A DNA stretch of 64,000 nt from Pontibacter rufus (GTDB taxonomy: Bacteria > Bacteroidota > Bacteroidia > Cytophagales > Hymenobacteraceae), in NCBI RefSeq assembly GCF_015694705.1, contig NZ_JADQDR010000001.1, positions 744,001 through 808,000 of the forward strand. The letters run 5' to 3'. Positions within the stretch are counted from its first letter, which is position 1. Every line of letters starts with the position of its first letter. Made by a program: the position numbers and the translations under genes. Under the pieces are notes generated by a model. The model had not been told where the DNA came from. It made no database searches and worked only from the letters and a program-made list of their open reading frames with translations. Below are positions 44,626-53,546 of the stretch, in pieces.

Positions 44626-45885
44626 TTATTGACAAACGAACTGCAGTGTAGTACGTGTGCGTTGTTCCATCAGGATTTTTCTATCATTAACTATAAGTTG
44701 TAAACTCTCCGGAGTATAATTCTTTATAGTATAAAGGTGCAAATTTGTGTTGTAATGTATTACAAACTGATCATGTAACATTTCGATGAGGCGATGCAGG
44801 CGCTCCTGGTGGAAATCAGAGCAGATAGAAAAGGAAATGGCGGAGTTTTGCATCAGGTTGATTTTCATGCGCAGTTCCGACAAAGCATGAAAAATAGTGC
44901 CTAGGTTTTTTTCAGAAATAAAGGTGAAATCTTTTACGCTGAACGACACGAGGCATTGGTTTTCCTTGATAATATAAGCGGGCGCTATTTTCCCGAAGCG
45001 GCAGTCAAAAATTTTGGTGCCTTTGCCGGCAGGGTTCAGAAACGATTTGACATACAGCGGAATGAGTTTATTAGCCAGCGGCTTTATAGTTTTCGGATGA
45101 ATGACTGAGGCGCCATAATAAGCCATTTCCACTGTTTCCTGGTACGATATTTCTGGATAGCACACCGTATCAGGAAAGTATTTCGGGTCGGCATTCAGCA
45201 GGCCTTCCACATCTTTCCAGATCCAGACGCCCGCCGCCTCCAGGCCATAAGCAAAAATGGCAGCGCTGAAGTCGGAACCATCGCGGCCAAGGGTGGTGGT
45301 GAGCCCCTTGCCGGTGCCGCCCAGGAAGCCCGGCGCTACTACCAACTGTTGTGCCAGTATGGGCGGCAGGTTGCGTTTAATCAGCCGTTCCGTCCGGGCC
45401 CAGTCCACTTTTGCCTCGCGCCAGCTATTGTCGGTCATGATGTACCTGCGGCTGTCGATCCAGGTATTTTGCAGGCTTTGCTGCTGCAAATAGCAGTGTA
45501 GCAGAACAGACGCAAACAACTCTCCATAACTGACCACCTGATCATACTGCTGGTCGTAACTGACAGACGGACTAACAGCCTGCAGGGCCTGTTGCAATGA
45601 CGTATAAAGCTGCTCCAGGCGCTCATGCGCGGGGCTTGCAGCATCCGGGAAAAGCGCAGCCAACACCTGCTGGTGATGAAGCCAGATTTGTTGCAAAGCC
45701 TGCTGGTAATCCTCCCCCTGAAAAGCCTGTTTGTATACCTGCTCCAGGGCATCGGTGGTTTTGCCCATGGCAGAAACCACGATCAGCAGGCGGCTGGTAC
45801 CGCCATGCTCCTGCACTATGGCCGCCAGGTTCTGAAATGCTTCCGGGTTTTTTATAGAAGCGCCTCCGAATTTAAATACTTTCAT
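44626..45885 (-). CDS. lysC: Aspartate kinase
   Basis: It phosphorylates aspartate, the first step to Lys, Thr, Met and diaminopimelate. The 419 residues begin MKVFKFGGASIKNPEAFQNL (nucleotide loop KFGGAS). The kinase core has GFLGGTGKGLTTTLGRDGSDFSAAI and VEGLLNADPKYFPD, then YYGASVIHPKTIKPL. A C-terminal ACT region (VSFSVKDFTFISEKNLGTIFHALSELRMKINLMQNSA) allows feedback inhibition. It is monofunctional, with no homoserine dehydrogenase fused. The frame extends nine codons upstream (45912), but MKVFKFGG is the standard start. Confidence 0.95.
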   Translation of the reverse strand: MKVFKFGGASIKNPEAFQNLAAIVQEHGGTSRLLIVVSAMGKTTDALEQVYKQAFQGEDYQQALQQIWLHHQQVLAALFPDAASPAHERLEQLYTSLQQALQAVSPSVSYDQQYDQVVSYGELFASVLLHCYLQQQSLQNTWIDSRRYIMTDNSWREAKVDWARTERLIKRNLPPILAQQLVVAPGFLGGTGKGLTTTLGRDGSDFSAAIFAYGLEAAGVWIWKDVEGLLNADPKYFPDTVCYPEISYQETVEMAYYGASVIHPKTIKPLANKLIPLYVKSFLNPAGKGTKIFDCRFGKIAPAYIIKENQCLVSFSVKDFTFISEKNLGTIFHALSELRMKINLMQNSAISFSICSDFHQERLHRLIEMLHDQFVIHYNTNLHLYTIKNYTPESLQLIVNDRKILMEQRTRTTLQFVCQ

Positions 45886-46069
45886 CTGGTTGTAAATGAA
45901 TAAGATGCTCACAGCAAGGCTTTTGGCGCAGGCCTGTAAGCAAGTACAGGGACAGCATAGGCCTTTTATTTTGGTTATTAATCTTTATGCTTAAAGAACT
46001 TATAGTCAGGTATTCATAAGTAACTATACAAGAAGCTCATTATCAGCTACAAGCAAAAAAAATGTAGTC

Positions 46070-46111
46070 TTGTGTCTAATGTCATGATACTTGTGCTCTT
46101 TTACTTACACG
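46070..46111. repeat. Degenerate 7-bp array, TTGTGTC family, copy 2
   Basis: Six heptads in register (TTGTGTC, TAATGTC, ATGATAC and so on) lie upstream of fbp and share order and wording with 42546-42580 and 55283-55327. Confidence 0.65.
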
Positions 46112-46158
46112 TGCAGTAAAATTAAGTATAGTTTATTCGGAACTATACCTGAAAATGA

Positions 46159-46166
46159 TATTTTTG
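46159..46166 (+). promoter_or_regulatory. Candidate -7 element (TATTTTTG) of fbp
   Basis: TATTTTTG fits TAnnTTTG and would place the transcript start near 46173, 17 bases before the ATG at 46190. This argues against the longer ORF start at 46091. The -33 site is poor. Confidence 0.45.
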
Positions 46167-46189
46167 TACATAGCAAAAACCCGGATTTT

Positions 46190-47233
46190 ATGAATGATAA
46201 ACTTGCGCTACCTGTAGGCACTACGCTGGATAGGTTTATTATGAGAAAACAGGAAGACTTTCCGTATGCCACAGGCGAGCTTTCGCAGTTGCTGCGCGAT
46301 ATTGCCCTGGCAAGTAAAATAGTAAACCGCGAGATAAACCGCGCCGGGCTGCTTGGTATAACGGGCGCATATGGGCAGCAGAATGTGCAGGGTGAAGAAC
46401 AGCAGAAGCTGGACGTAATTGCCAACATTCGGTTTATCCGGGCATTGCGCAACGGGGGCGAAGTTTGTACTATCATTTCGGAGGAGGAAGATGAAATCAT
46501 CCAGACCGGCAACACAAGAGGCAAGTATATTGTGGCGATGGATCCGCTGGACGGATCATCCAACATTGATGTAAATGTTTCGATTGGCACCATTTTCTCA
46601 GTTTACAGAAGAACCTCCGAGGCAGGAAGCGACGGCACTGAAAAAGACTGCCTTCAAAGTGGCACCAAGCAGATTGCAGCCGGCTATATTATTTATGGGT
46701 CCTCTACCATGATGGTATACACCACCGGCAATGGCGTCAACGGGTTTACGTATGAGCCAAGCCTGGGCGAGTTTTTCCTGTCGCACCCCGATATTACCAC
46801 GCCTAAAGCCGGAACCATTTACTCCTGCAACGAGGGCCATGTCAACAGCTTTTCGGAAGGAATCAGGAAGTACCTGCGTTATTGCCAGGACAACAACTAT
46901 TCGGCACGCTACATTGGCTCGCTGGTGGCAGACTTTCACCGCAACCTGCTGAAAGGTGGTATTTACATATACCCGTCCACTACCAAATCGCCTAACGGCA
47001 AGCTGCGCCTGATGTATGAGTGTAACACGCTTGCTTTTATCATAGAACAGGCCGGCGGCAAGGCAACTGATGGCTGCAATCGTATTATGGAAATGGAGCC
47101 GGCAGAACTGCACCAGCGATGCCCGCTTATTATCGGCTCGTCTGAGATGGTGGATAAGGCAGTGGAGTTTCTGCGGGAGGAAGCAGCAGCGGAAAGAACT
47201 GTAGGGGCAGCGACAAAGGAGATGCTGCGCTAA
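46190..47233 (+). CDS. fbp: Fructose-1,6-bisphosphatase, class 1
   Basis: It removes the 1-phosphate of fructose-1,6-bisphosphate in gluconeogenesis. The 347-residue protein has the metal site [23 protein letters not shown], the active-site segment [11 protein letters not shown] and the substrate region [52 protein letters not shown]. The ATG at 46190 ([13 protein letters not shown]) is preferred; the 33-codon upstream extension overlaps a repeat array and the -7 element. It is a single gene. Confidence 0.96.
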   Translation: MNDKLALPVGTTLDRFIMRKQEDFPYATGELSQLLRDIALASKIVNREINRAGLLGITGAYGQQNVQGEEQQKLDVIANIRFIRALRNGGEVCTIISEEEDEIIQTGNTRGKYIVAMDPLDGSSNIDVNVSIGTIFSVYRRTSEAGSDGTEKDCLQSGTKQIAAGYIIYGSSTMMVYTTGNGVNGFTYEPSLGEFFLSHPDITTPKAGTIYSCNEGHVNSFSEGIRKYLRYCQDNNYSARYIGSLVADFHRNLLKGGIYIYPSTTKSPNGKLRLMYECNTLAFIIEQAGGKATDGCNRIMEMEPAELHQRCPLIIGSSEMVDKAVEFLREEAAAERTVGAATKEMLR

Positions 47234-47316
47234 AGTATTATACTATACATAAGAAGGGCTGCAGGTTTTATACTTTCCACCTAACTTGTTTTTGGGTGCT
47301 TCCAGGTAAATCTGCT

Positions 47317-47619
47317 TTAACTGTACCTGAGGCGGAGTTGCGCTTTCTGCAGTTCTCTTTTTACAATCAGGCGGGCAAGGCGCTCGGCAATTATCTCGGC
47401 ATCGTCGGCCACCATGGCTTGTTTTACCTGCTGTTCTTCCACATCGATGCGGTAAAGCAGGTGCAGCAAACGGTTCAGGTCGGTGTGGAGCAGGTGCAGC
47501 ACCACGCGCGACAGTTTAAAGCATAGCGCCTCTAAGTCGGAGGCAGGCAGGTTCTCTACCTCAAATACTTTTTGCAGGTGGCTGGTAGTGCTGTTAAGTA
47601 TGGCCGGCGAATAAGACAT
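47317..47619 (-). CDS. Conserved hypothetical protein, helical
   Basis: The product has 100 residues, almost entirely helical (LEALCFKLSRVVLHLLHTDLNRLLHLLYRIDVEEQQVKQAMVADDAEIIAERLARLIVKRELQKAQLRLRY). There is no signal or membrane segment. The pattern LLYRIDVxE...IIAERLARLIxxRE is one I associate with small Bacteroidota proteins of unknown role. It converges on fbp and is followed upstream by a terminator for the neighbouring operon. Confidence 0.72.
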   Translation of the reverse strand: MSYSPAILNSTTSHLQKVFEVENLPASDLEALCFKLSRVVLHLLHTDLNRLLHLLYRIDVEEQQVKQAMVADDAEIIAERLARLIVKRELQKAQLRLRYS

Positions 47620-47644
47620 AGAAATAGTGATTTATACCTGTGCA

Positions 47645-47679
47645 AAAAGAAAGCCCTCTAAATCAGAGGGCTTTCTTTT
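47645..47679 (-). terminator. Terminator of the DUF5606 gene
   Basis: A 15-bp stem AAAAGAAAGCCCTCT (47645-47659 with 47665-47679), loop AAATC, lies just after the minus-strand stop at 47683, with A/T runs at both ends. Confidence 0.9.
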
Positions 47680-47682
47680 CGC

Positions 47683-48138
47683 TTATTCAGCTTTTTTTGC
47701 TTCTTCGGTTTCCTTTGCCTCAGGTGCAGCAGCTTTTTCGGCTTCGGTAAAGCCTACAAACCGGTTCACAATAGCGTACCAGCTCACCAGTTTCTTCATG
47801 TCCGATACATACACGCGGCTTTCATCGTACTCCGGCAGAGCCTCTTCCATAAAGCGCTTCAGCTCGTCGTTGTCCGGCTTTTCGCTTACGGGCAGGCTGT
47901 CGCCATACTTGTCGTGGAGGCGGTCAAAAACCTCAGCCAGCGCTATGGTGCCTTCTTCGTCGGTAGTATAAATCGAAATTTCATCCAGCAACGACATGCG
48001 GTGTCGTGCCTGGGCTACTAAGCTCCTAGGTGTTTCCTCCAGGCTTTCGATGATAACACCCGTGCGGGTTGGCTTTACAATGCGGTAGAGGCCGCTCATG
48101 CCGGAAATGGCTGCAACTTGTTTTAAATCAATAGGCAT
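47683..48138 (-). CDS. DUF5606 family protein
   Basis: The product has 151 residues. The N-terminal half matches the Bacteroidota DUF5606 pattern (LKQVAAISGMSGLYRIVKPTRTGVIIESLEE, LLDEISIYTTDEEGTIALAEVFDRL). The central part (RFMEEALPEYDESRVYVSDMKKLVSWYAIV) is helical and the tail is Ala/Glu/Lys-rich low complexity. It is soluble; function unknown. It shares the strand with the TonB-domain protein and engB and may be co-transcribed. Confidence 0.88.
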   Translation of the reverse strand: MPIDLKQVAAISGMSGLYRIVKPTRTGVIIESLEETPRSLVAQARHRMSLLDEISIYTTDEEGTIALAEVFDRLHDKYGDSLPVSEKPDNDELKRFMEEALPEYDESRVYVSDMKKLVSWYAIVNRFVGFTEAEKAAAPEAKETEEAKKAE

Positions 48139-48159
48139 AAGAAATCTTAAAACGGTAGG

Positions 48160-48564
48160 TTATAGTTTAAACATAATGGGCATAGTGGCATTCATGGCAT
48201 AGCCCGGGGCTTTAAATTTAAGCAACTTTACTACACGAAGCGCTTCATCGCCTGTGCCGCCGCCTGGGTTACGCAGCACTTTAAAGCTGGAAGTAGAACC
48301 GTCCTCATTTAGCACAAAGCTGATGATAACGTCGCCCTGCACGCGGTTGCGCTTAGCCAGGGGCGGGTACTTCAGTTCTTTGTAGATGTCTTTGTACAAG
48401 GAATCTACGCCGCCTTCGTAAAATTCGGCTACCGGAATTACTTTATCCGGCACCCAGACTTTTTTTTCGGGTGTTGCCTGTGGTTTGGTTTCGGCTGTTT
48501 GCGCCGATGCTGAGAATGCTGCAAAAACAAATAGAAGGAATAAAAACGAAATTCTGTTTTTCAT
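48160..48564 (-). CDS. Periplasmic protein with TonB C-terminal domain
   Basis: The 134-residue protein has a signal peptide (MKNRISFLFLLFVFAAFSASAQ) and a TonB_C domain (SLYKDIYKELKYPPLAKRNRVQGDVIISFVLNEDGSTSSFKVLRNPGGGTGDEALRVVKLLKFKAPG). It lacks the N-terminal anchor and Pro-rich span of true TonB, so energy transduction is unlikely; such proteins are common in Bacteroidota. The frame runs up to 48672, but the signal peptide fixes the start at 48564, 56 bases after the engB stop. Confidence 0.88.
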   Translation of the reverse strand: MKNRISFLFLLFVFAAFSASAQTAETKPQATPEKKVWVPDKVIPVAEFYEGGVDSLYKDIYKELKYPPLAKRNRVQGDVIISFVLNEDGSTSSFKVLRNPGGGTGDEALRVVKLLKFKAPGYAMNATMPIMFKL

Positions 48565-48619
48565 AAAAATCTGATTTAATGTAATGTGCTGGTGTGCTAA
48601 CAGGTTTGTTATCAATTGA

Positions 48620-49255
48620 TTAAAAATTATTCCCGGAATCTCCTGCATCGGGCTGTTGCTGCATTTGTGCATTCACCTCGTCTATATAAGCAAGTATTTC
48701 GTCGCGGCCGTCTCTTTTTACAGCAGAGGTCAGGAAAATGCGGGGCAGCTCTTCCCAGGTTTCCAGCAGTTTACGCTTGTAGGCGGCTATAGTTGAGTCA
48801 GTTTTGGCGGCAGACTGCTTATCTGCTTTGGTAAAAACAATAACAAAAGGCACGCCAGTTTTTCCGAGGTATTCCAGAAAATCCAAATCCTGCTGCATCG
48901 GCTCGTGTCGCGAATCTATCAGCACAAACACACAGGTCAGGTTTTCGCGGTGCTGCAGGTAATAATTTATCATCCGGCGCCAGCTGTCGCGCGCGTCTTT
49001 GCTGACCTTGGCGTAGCCGTAGCCCGGCAAATCCACCAGGTACCAAGTATCGTTGATGAGAAAATGGTTGATAAGCTGCGTTTTGCCGGGGGAGGAAGAG
49101 GTCTTAGCCAGTCCTTTCTGCTCTGTCAGCATGTTAATGAGCGACGATTTACCCACATTAGAGCGGCCGATAAAAGCGTACTCGGGCTTGGTTGGGGCAG
49201 GGCACAAGGCTACCTTGGTGTTGCTCATTAAAAATTTTGCTTCTTTTATTATCAT
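48620..49255 (-). CDS. engB: Ribosome biogenesis GTPase EngB/YsxC
   Basis: This essential GTPase is needed for 50S assembly. The 211-residue protein has G1 [11 protein letters not shown]2 SPGKTQ, G3 [11 protein letters not shown]4 TKAD and G5 SAVKRDG. The C-terminal tail [14 protein letters not shown] is low complexity. [19 protein letters not shown] is a usual start in this phylum. It begins the minus-strand run engB, TonB-domain protein, DUF5606. Confidence 0.95.
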   Translation of the reverse strand: MIIKEAKFLMSNTKVALCPAPTKPEYAFIGRSNVGKSSLINMLTEQKGLAKTSSSPGKTQLINHFLINDTWYLVDLPGYGYAKVSKDARDSWRRMINYYLQHRENLTCVFVLIDSRHEPMQQDLDFLEYLGKTGVPFVIVFTKADKQSAAKTDSTIAAYKRKLLETWEELPRIFLTSAVKRDGRDEILAYIDEVNAQMQQQPDAGDSGNNF

Positions 49256-49702
49256 CTTATCTGGCTTCTGTTGATGCCGCGCATAAAGTTCTCAGCAGTA
49301 ACCAATAATGCAGAAGTATACTTTTGCTGTAAGCGCCCCTGCATTTGCGGTGAGGCAGTTACTGGCCCCGCAAAGTTACCAATTATTTTGCCAAACAGGA
49401 AGTATGCGCCGCTTTTGCTAACTGCAGGCCCATCTGTAGCGGACAGGAGCGGGAAAATACATGCAGCAAGACCTCAAGCCATACTTGTTTTATCTGAAAA
49501 CTGCTTGCCCACCCCGCTTGGGCAGCTTTATACCTGGATAGTACAGGCTTGAGAAACTAGTGAGAAAAAGTATAAACAATTATATATACTTTTTCTAATC
49601 CTTTGCGTATAGCCAAAAGCGTTTATCAGGAATATGGCTTAGCATATAATTTTTATACACTTTCCACTATTCATTTAGAAATTTAGAACCAGCCATTTAT
49701 AC
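49256..49702. other. 447-bp divergent intergenic region
   Basis: No convincing gene; a 93-codon plus-strand frame (49271-49552) has no coding signature. An inverted AGAAAAAGTATA pair lies at 49563-49596, ~110 bases before the TPR/PD40 gene. Confidence 0.45.
49563..49596. repeat. Inverted pair of AAGTATA words upstream of the PD40 gene
   Basis: AGAAAAAGTATA (49563-49574) is the exact reverse complement of 49585-49596 around an AT-rich 10-base loop. In a divergent promoter region it cannot end either gene, so an operator or a signal-word pair is more likely. Confidence 0.5.
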
Positions 49703-51082
49703 ATGAACAATTCAGCCAAACGGGGTGCAGGAGTTTCTTTGCTGCTGCTGATATTATGCTTTTTAGCGGCTCCGGTATCTGCCCAGGACATCAGAAAACA
49801 GATGCAGGCCGGAAACAGGCTTCTCGACGAAGGAAATTACCGCGACGCTGTTCCTCTTTATGAGCAGGTGCTGGCGGCAGATCCTGATAATGCACGGGCG
49901 CTTTATTATGCCGGCATCAGCTACATGACTTTCGACAAAGAGAAAGCCTGTGATTACCTGTACCGGGTGCAGGAACTAAAGCCGAATATCGACAAAGATT
50001 TGGTGTACTGGCTGGGCCGCGCAGACCATCTCAACTATCGCTTCGACAGCGCTATCAGGCAGTTTGAGAAGTACCGGAAAACGCTTAAAAAGCGCGACCA
50101 GGAACGCCGCATGGAGGTGGCGCAGCTGATTCAGCAAGCGCAGAACGCCAAAAACGAAATAGCAAACCCCAGAAACGTACTCGTGGCAAACCTGGGCAGA
50201 ACCATCAATACAGCTTACTCGGAACACAGCCCCGTTATTTCAGCAGACTTTAATTACCTGCTGTTTACCTCGCGTGGCAAAAACGTAACAGGCGGCAAAG
50301 AAGCCCCTGACGGTGAGTTTTACGAGGATATTTTTGAAGCCAGGCGCACCGGCCAGGATGAATGGTCTGTACCCCATATGGTGGGCGGGCAACTGAACAG
50401 CACCGGACACGATGCCTCCATTCAGCTATTTGATAAAGATACTAAGATGCTGCTGTACCGCGCCGAAAATAATGGCGACATTATGATAGCGGAGCGCCTG
50501 CCGGATGGCACCTGGTCTGCCCCGGAGAGTATCGGCAGCAATATCAATTCAGAAGATGTTGAATCAGATGCCTTTATCACGCCGGACGGGCAAACGCTTT
50601 TCTTCTCAACCAACCATTACGCCGGCAACGGAGACCTGGATATCTATGTAGCACACCGCAAGGCAAACGGCGACGGCTGGCAAACTCCTGAGCGGCTGGA
50701 TTATACTATCAACACGCCTTATGACGAGGACAGCCCTTCTCTGGCTGCTGATGGCACCTTGTATTTTGCTTCGCGCGGGCACAACACCATGGGCGGCTAC
50801 GACATTTTTTCAGCTAAGTATGATGCTGTGTCCGGAAACTGGACACACCCCGTAAATCTTGGCGCACTAATAAATACACCCGGCGATGACACCCACTACC
50901 GCCTGGCGCCGGATGGAAGTTATGCTTATCTGTCGTCTGACCGCATGGGGTGCTTCGGTGGGAAAGATATTTACAAGGTTAGCTATACCCAAAGCGCTGC
51001 TGCAAAAGAGCAGGAGTTCTCGCAGGCTGAGAGCTCCGCTTTGCCGGATGCAGATGATGTGCCGGGCCGCAGGGCAAAGTAA
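49703..51082 (+). CDS. TPR and PD40 beta-propeller protein (PorE-like)
   Basis: The 459-residue secreted protein has a signal peptide (LLLLILCFLAAPVSAQ), TPR repeats (MQAGNRLLDEGNYRDAVPLYEQVLAADPDNARALYYAGISY) and a PD40/WD40-like propeller with repeated blades (DYNLLFTSRG-type; AFITPDGQTLFFSTNHYAGNGDLDIYVAHRK; SPSLAADGTLYFASRGHNTMGGYDIFSAKY; LAPDGSYAYLSSDRMGCFGGKDIYKV). This is the TPR-PD40 layout of PorE/PorW-type outer-membrane proteins but without the C-terminal OmpA domain. Being next to ubiE-porT, a T9SS or peptidoglycan-associated role is possible (inference). Confidence 0.85.
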   Translation: MNNSAKRGAGVSLLLLILCFLAAPVSAQDIRKQMQAGNRLLDEGNYRDAVPLYEQVLAADPDNARALYYAGISYMTFDKEKACDYLYRVQELKPNIDKDLVYWLGRADHLNYRFDSAIRQFEKYRKTLKKRDQERRMEVAQLIQQAQNAKNEIANPRNVLVANLGRTINTAYSEHSPVISADFNYLLFTSRGKNVTGGKEAPDGEFYEDIFEARRTGQDEWSVPHMVGGQLNSTGHDASIQLFDKDTKMLLYRAENNGDIMIAERLPDGTWSAPESIGSNINSEDVESDAFITPDGQTLFFSTNHYAGNGDLDIYVAHRKANGDGWQTPERLDYTINTPYDEDSPSLAADGTLYFASRGHNTMGGYDIFSAKYDAVSGNWTHPVNLGALINTPGDDTHYRLAPDGSYAYLSSDRMGCFGGKDIYKVSYTQSAAAKEQEFSQAESSALPDADDVPGRRAK

Positions 51083-51140
51083 CCCCGGAAGGTGACGAAG
51101 AACAGCCCAAGGTCGCGGCAGCAGGTGTAGCAGTATAGAG

Positions 51141-51169
51141 ACCAGGCAGACGTATGTGCCTGGTTTTTT
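51141..51169 (+). terminator. Terminator after the PD40 gene
   Basis: An 8-bp stem ACCAGGCA (51141-51148 with 51157-51164) and 8-base loop are followed by TTTTT. Confidence 0.75.
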
Positions 51170-51211
51170 ATATTTCGGAACATTAAGCGCGGAATATAGT
51201 TATAGGAACTG

Positions 51212-51219
51212 TATTTTTG
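51212..51219 (+). promoter_or_regulatory. Candidate -7 element (TATTTTTG) of ubiE-porT
   Basis: This fits TAnnTTTG. Expected start near 51226, 20 bases before the ubiE ATG. No TTG at -33. Confidence 0.4.
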
Positions 51220-51245
51220 CCTGAATTTTATCCGATAAACAGCCC

Positions 51246-51968
51246 ATGGCGGTAGTACCATACAAAGACCAGGACGAGAACAAAAAGCAGCAGGTAGCCA
51301 CAATGTTTAACAACATTGCCGGCAAGTATGACTTCCTGAATCACTTTTTAAGCGCCGGCATCGATATTATCTGGCGGAAAAAAGCGGTAAGCCTGCTAAA
51401 AGCGGAGCAGCCAAAGCTGGTGCTGGATATTGCCACCGGCACCGCCGACTTTGCCATTGAAACACTGCGCCTGAATCCCGAAAAAATTGTAGGTGTCGAC
51501 ATCTCGGAAGGCATGCTGGCCGTAGGACGGGAGAAGCTGGCCAAACGCGGCCTTAGCCATAAGATAGAGCTCAAGTATGGCGACTCCGAAAACCTGCCTT
51601 TTGCTGACAATTCGTTTGATGCGATTACGGTGGCTTTTGGTGTGCGTAACTTCGAGCACTTGGCCAAAGGCCTGGCCGAGATGAACCGCGTGCTGAAGCC
51701 GGGCGGCATGGCTGTGGTGCTGGAGTTTTCGAAGCCCCGCAGCTTCCCGATGAAGCAACTTTATCAATTTTATTTTAAGAACATACTACCAGTGGTAGGT
51801 AAGATCGTTTCAAAGGACAATGCTGCTTATACCTACCTGCCCGAGTCGGTGCAGGCATTTCCGGACGGGCAGGATTTTATAAACATTTTTCAGGAAGTTG
51901 GATTTAAAAACATACGATGGCATTCTCTCACATTCGGCATCAGTTCTATTTACACAGGCAAAAAATAA
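51246..51968 (+). CDS. ubiE: Demethylmenaquinone methyltransferase (UbiE/MenG)
   Basis: It adds the last methyl group to demethylmenaquinone using SAM, supplying the respiratory quinone. The 240-residue class I methyltransferase starts [29 protein letters not shown] (UbiE signature Y-D-x-x-N). The SAM motif I is [16 protein letters not shown], then [16 protein letters not shown] and [26 protein letters not shown]. The last 52 bases overlap porT in another frame, so the two are translationally coupled. Confidence 0.96.
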   Translation: MAVVPYKDQDENKKQQVATMFNNIAGKYDFLNHFLSAGIDIIWRKKAVSLLKAEQPKLVLDIATGTADFAIETLRLNPEKIVGVDISEGMLAVGREKLAKRGLSHKIELKYGDSENLPFADNSFDAITVAFGVRNFEHLAKGLAEMNRVLKPGGMAVVLEFSKPRSFPMKQLYQFYFKNILPVVGKIVSKDNAAYTYLPESVQAFPDGQDFINIFQEVGFKNIRWHSLTFGISSIYTGKK

Positions 51969-52702
51969 CGTTTATCGGGCTGCTGGCGCTGTTGCTCTTC
52001 GGGGCAAATCCGGTGGCGCAGGCCCAGAAAAAGATTAAAGGGGAGAACAAGCCCGGCTACGACGACAAGCCCGTGCATTATGGTTTTTACCTGGCCCTGC
52101 CCGCCACCCGCTTTACCCTGCAGCACTCGCAGTTGTACGCCGACTTACTGGCACAAGCCGATACCTCAGGCGGTAATTACCTGGTAGCCAATACTAAAAC
52201 GGATTTCGGGTTATATACCGGCCTGGTGCTGAACGTGCGTCTGGCCGAGTACCTTGATGCCCGCTTTGTGCCGGGCGTGGGCTTTTACAATCGTTCCATC
52301 GTATTCACAAGCCCCGGCTCCGAATCAAATGATGATGTGCAGCATATCAGCTCAACGGTGGTGGAGCTGCCTTTCCTGCTTAAGTATAAAGCGAAGCGCC
52401 GCGGCAATTTCAGGATGTACTTTGTAGGCGGCCTGAAGCCCGGCATAGATCTGGGAAGCGGCAAGAACAATCCCGAGGATCCCGATACAGAACAGCTGCG
52501 GATAACGAAGTATGACCTGGCAATAGAGTATGGCGTAGGCCTAGATATTTTTTACCCATACTTTAAATTTGCGCCCGAGCTGCGTTTTTCGCACGGCCTG
52601 CTGAACGTGCACCAGCCTGTTGATGAAGAATTGCAGGTGTACAGCAGAAGCATCGAACGGCTCTCTACCAATAATGTCTCCTTGATTTTATTTTTTGAAT
52701 AG
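51917..52702 (+). CDS. porT: Type IX secretion protein PorT (outer-membrane beta-barrel)
   Basis: PorT is a core outer-membrane component needed for type IX secretion and gliding-associated export. The 261-residue product has a signal peptide ([22 protein letters not shown]) and an eight-strand-type barrel ([111 protein letters not shown]). The order ubiE-porT recurs in Bacteroidota. Its first 52 bases overlap ubiE; the stop abuts the next ATG. Confidence 0.9.
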   Translation: MAFSHIRHQFYLHRQKITFIGLLALLLFGANPVAQAQKKIKGENKPGYDDKPVHYGFYLALPATRFTLQHSQLYADLLAQADTSGGNYLVANTKTDFGLYTGLVLNVRLAEYLDARFVPGVGFYNRSIVFTSPGSESNDDVQHISSTVVELPFLLKYKAKRRGNFRMYFVGGLKPGIDLGSGKNNPEDPDTEQLRITKYDLAIEYGVGLDIFYPYFKFAPELRFSHGLLNVHQPVDEELQVYSRSIERLSTNNVSLILFFE

Positions 52703-53452
52703 ATGACAAAAATTGCACTCGTAACCGGCGCTACTTCCGGTATAGGGCACGCTACTGCGCTGGAGCTGGCCAGGCAAGGATACCACATTATTGCCACAGG
52801 CCGCCGTACTGAGCGGCTGGAGGAGCTGAAAAAGCAAATAACAAACGTGCCGGTTTATACCCTGGCCTTTGATGTGCGCGACAATGAGGCCGTGCAACAA
52901 GCCATAAATTCGCTGCCTGCTGCGTGGCGGCAGGTAGAGGTGCTGGTAAATAATGCCGGTAACGCACATGGCCTGTCTACGATACAGAACGGTTCCCTCG
53001 ACGACTGGGATGCGATGATTGATATCAATGTAAAAGGACTGTTATATGTGAGCAAGGCTGTGCTGCCCCTGATGCTGGCGCATAAAAAAGGCCACATCAT
53101 CAATATCGGTTCTATTGCAGGGAAAGAAGTATACCCCAACGGCAACGTATACTGCGCCTCCAAGCACGCAGTGGATGCCCTATCTCAAGCCATGCGCCTG
53201 GACCTGGTGAAGGAGGGTATCAAAGTATCGGAAGTGAACCCCGGCATGGTGGAAACCGAATTTTCGGAAGTGCGCTTTAAAGGCGATAAAGATCGTGCGG
53301 CCTCAGTATACGAAGGGTTTCAGCCCCTGCAGGCACAGGATATTGCCGAACTGATTGGTTTTATCGTATCGCGCCCTGCGCACGTAAACTGGGCCGAGGT
53401 GCTTATACTTCCTGCGGCGCAGGCGAGCGCGACCGTTGTAAACAAGCAGTAA
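52703..53452 (+). CDS. NADP-dependent SDR oxidoreductase (YdfG-like)
   Basis: The 249-residue classical SDR has cofactor motif GATSGIGHATALEL, NADP-type ATGRRTERLEEL, NNAG in VLVNNAGNAHGLS, catalytic Ser in NIGSIAGKEVYPNG and YxxxK in NVYCASKHAVDALSQ. The length and DDWDAMIDINVKGLLYVSKAVLPLM resemble YdfG/serine 3-dehydrogenases acting on 3-hydroxy acids. The ATG follows the porT stop directly, so it is third in the ubiE-porT operon; the functional link is unclear. Confidence 0.93.
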   Translation: MTKIALVTGATSGIGHATALELARQGYHIIATGRRTERLEELKKQITNVPVYTLAFDVRDNEAVQQAINSLPAAWRQVEVLVNNAGNAHGLSTIQNGSLDDWDAMIDINVKGLLYVSKAVLPLMLAHKKGHIINIGSIAGKEVYPNGNVYCASKHAVDALSQAMRLDLVKEGIKVSEVNPGMVETEFSEVRFKGDKDRAASVYEGFQPLQAQDIAELIGFIVSRPAHVNWAEVLILPAAQASATVVNKQ

Positions 53453-53466
53453 TTGCGCTTATAAAG

Positions 53467-53513
53467 ATGCGAAAGCCTCTTCTTTGCTACCGGAGAAGGG
53501 GCTTTTCGCTTTG
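53467..53513 (+). terminator. Imperfect terminator after the SDR
   Basis: GCGAAAGCCTCTTCT pairs imperfectly with AGAAGGGGCTTTTCGC around a short loop, between the SDR and the convergent lipoprotein gene. Confidence 0.55.
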
Positions 53514-53546
53514 CAGGTAGCTATTTATTTTCTGATCAGCTCAGGC

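Noticed and set aside
46091..46189. Upstream start for fbp
   Set aside because: The extension overlaps a dispersed heptad array and the candidate promoter; FBPases start near [13 protein letters not shown].
49271..49552. 93-codon plus-strand ORF ahead of the PD40 gene
   Set aside because: No domain, codon use unlike genes here, and it sits in a divergent regulatory region.
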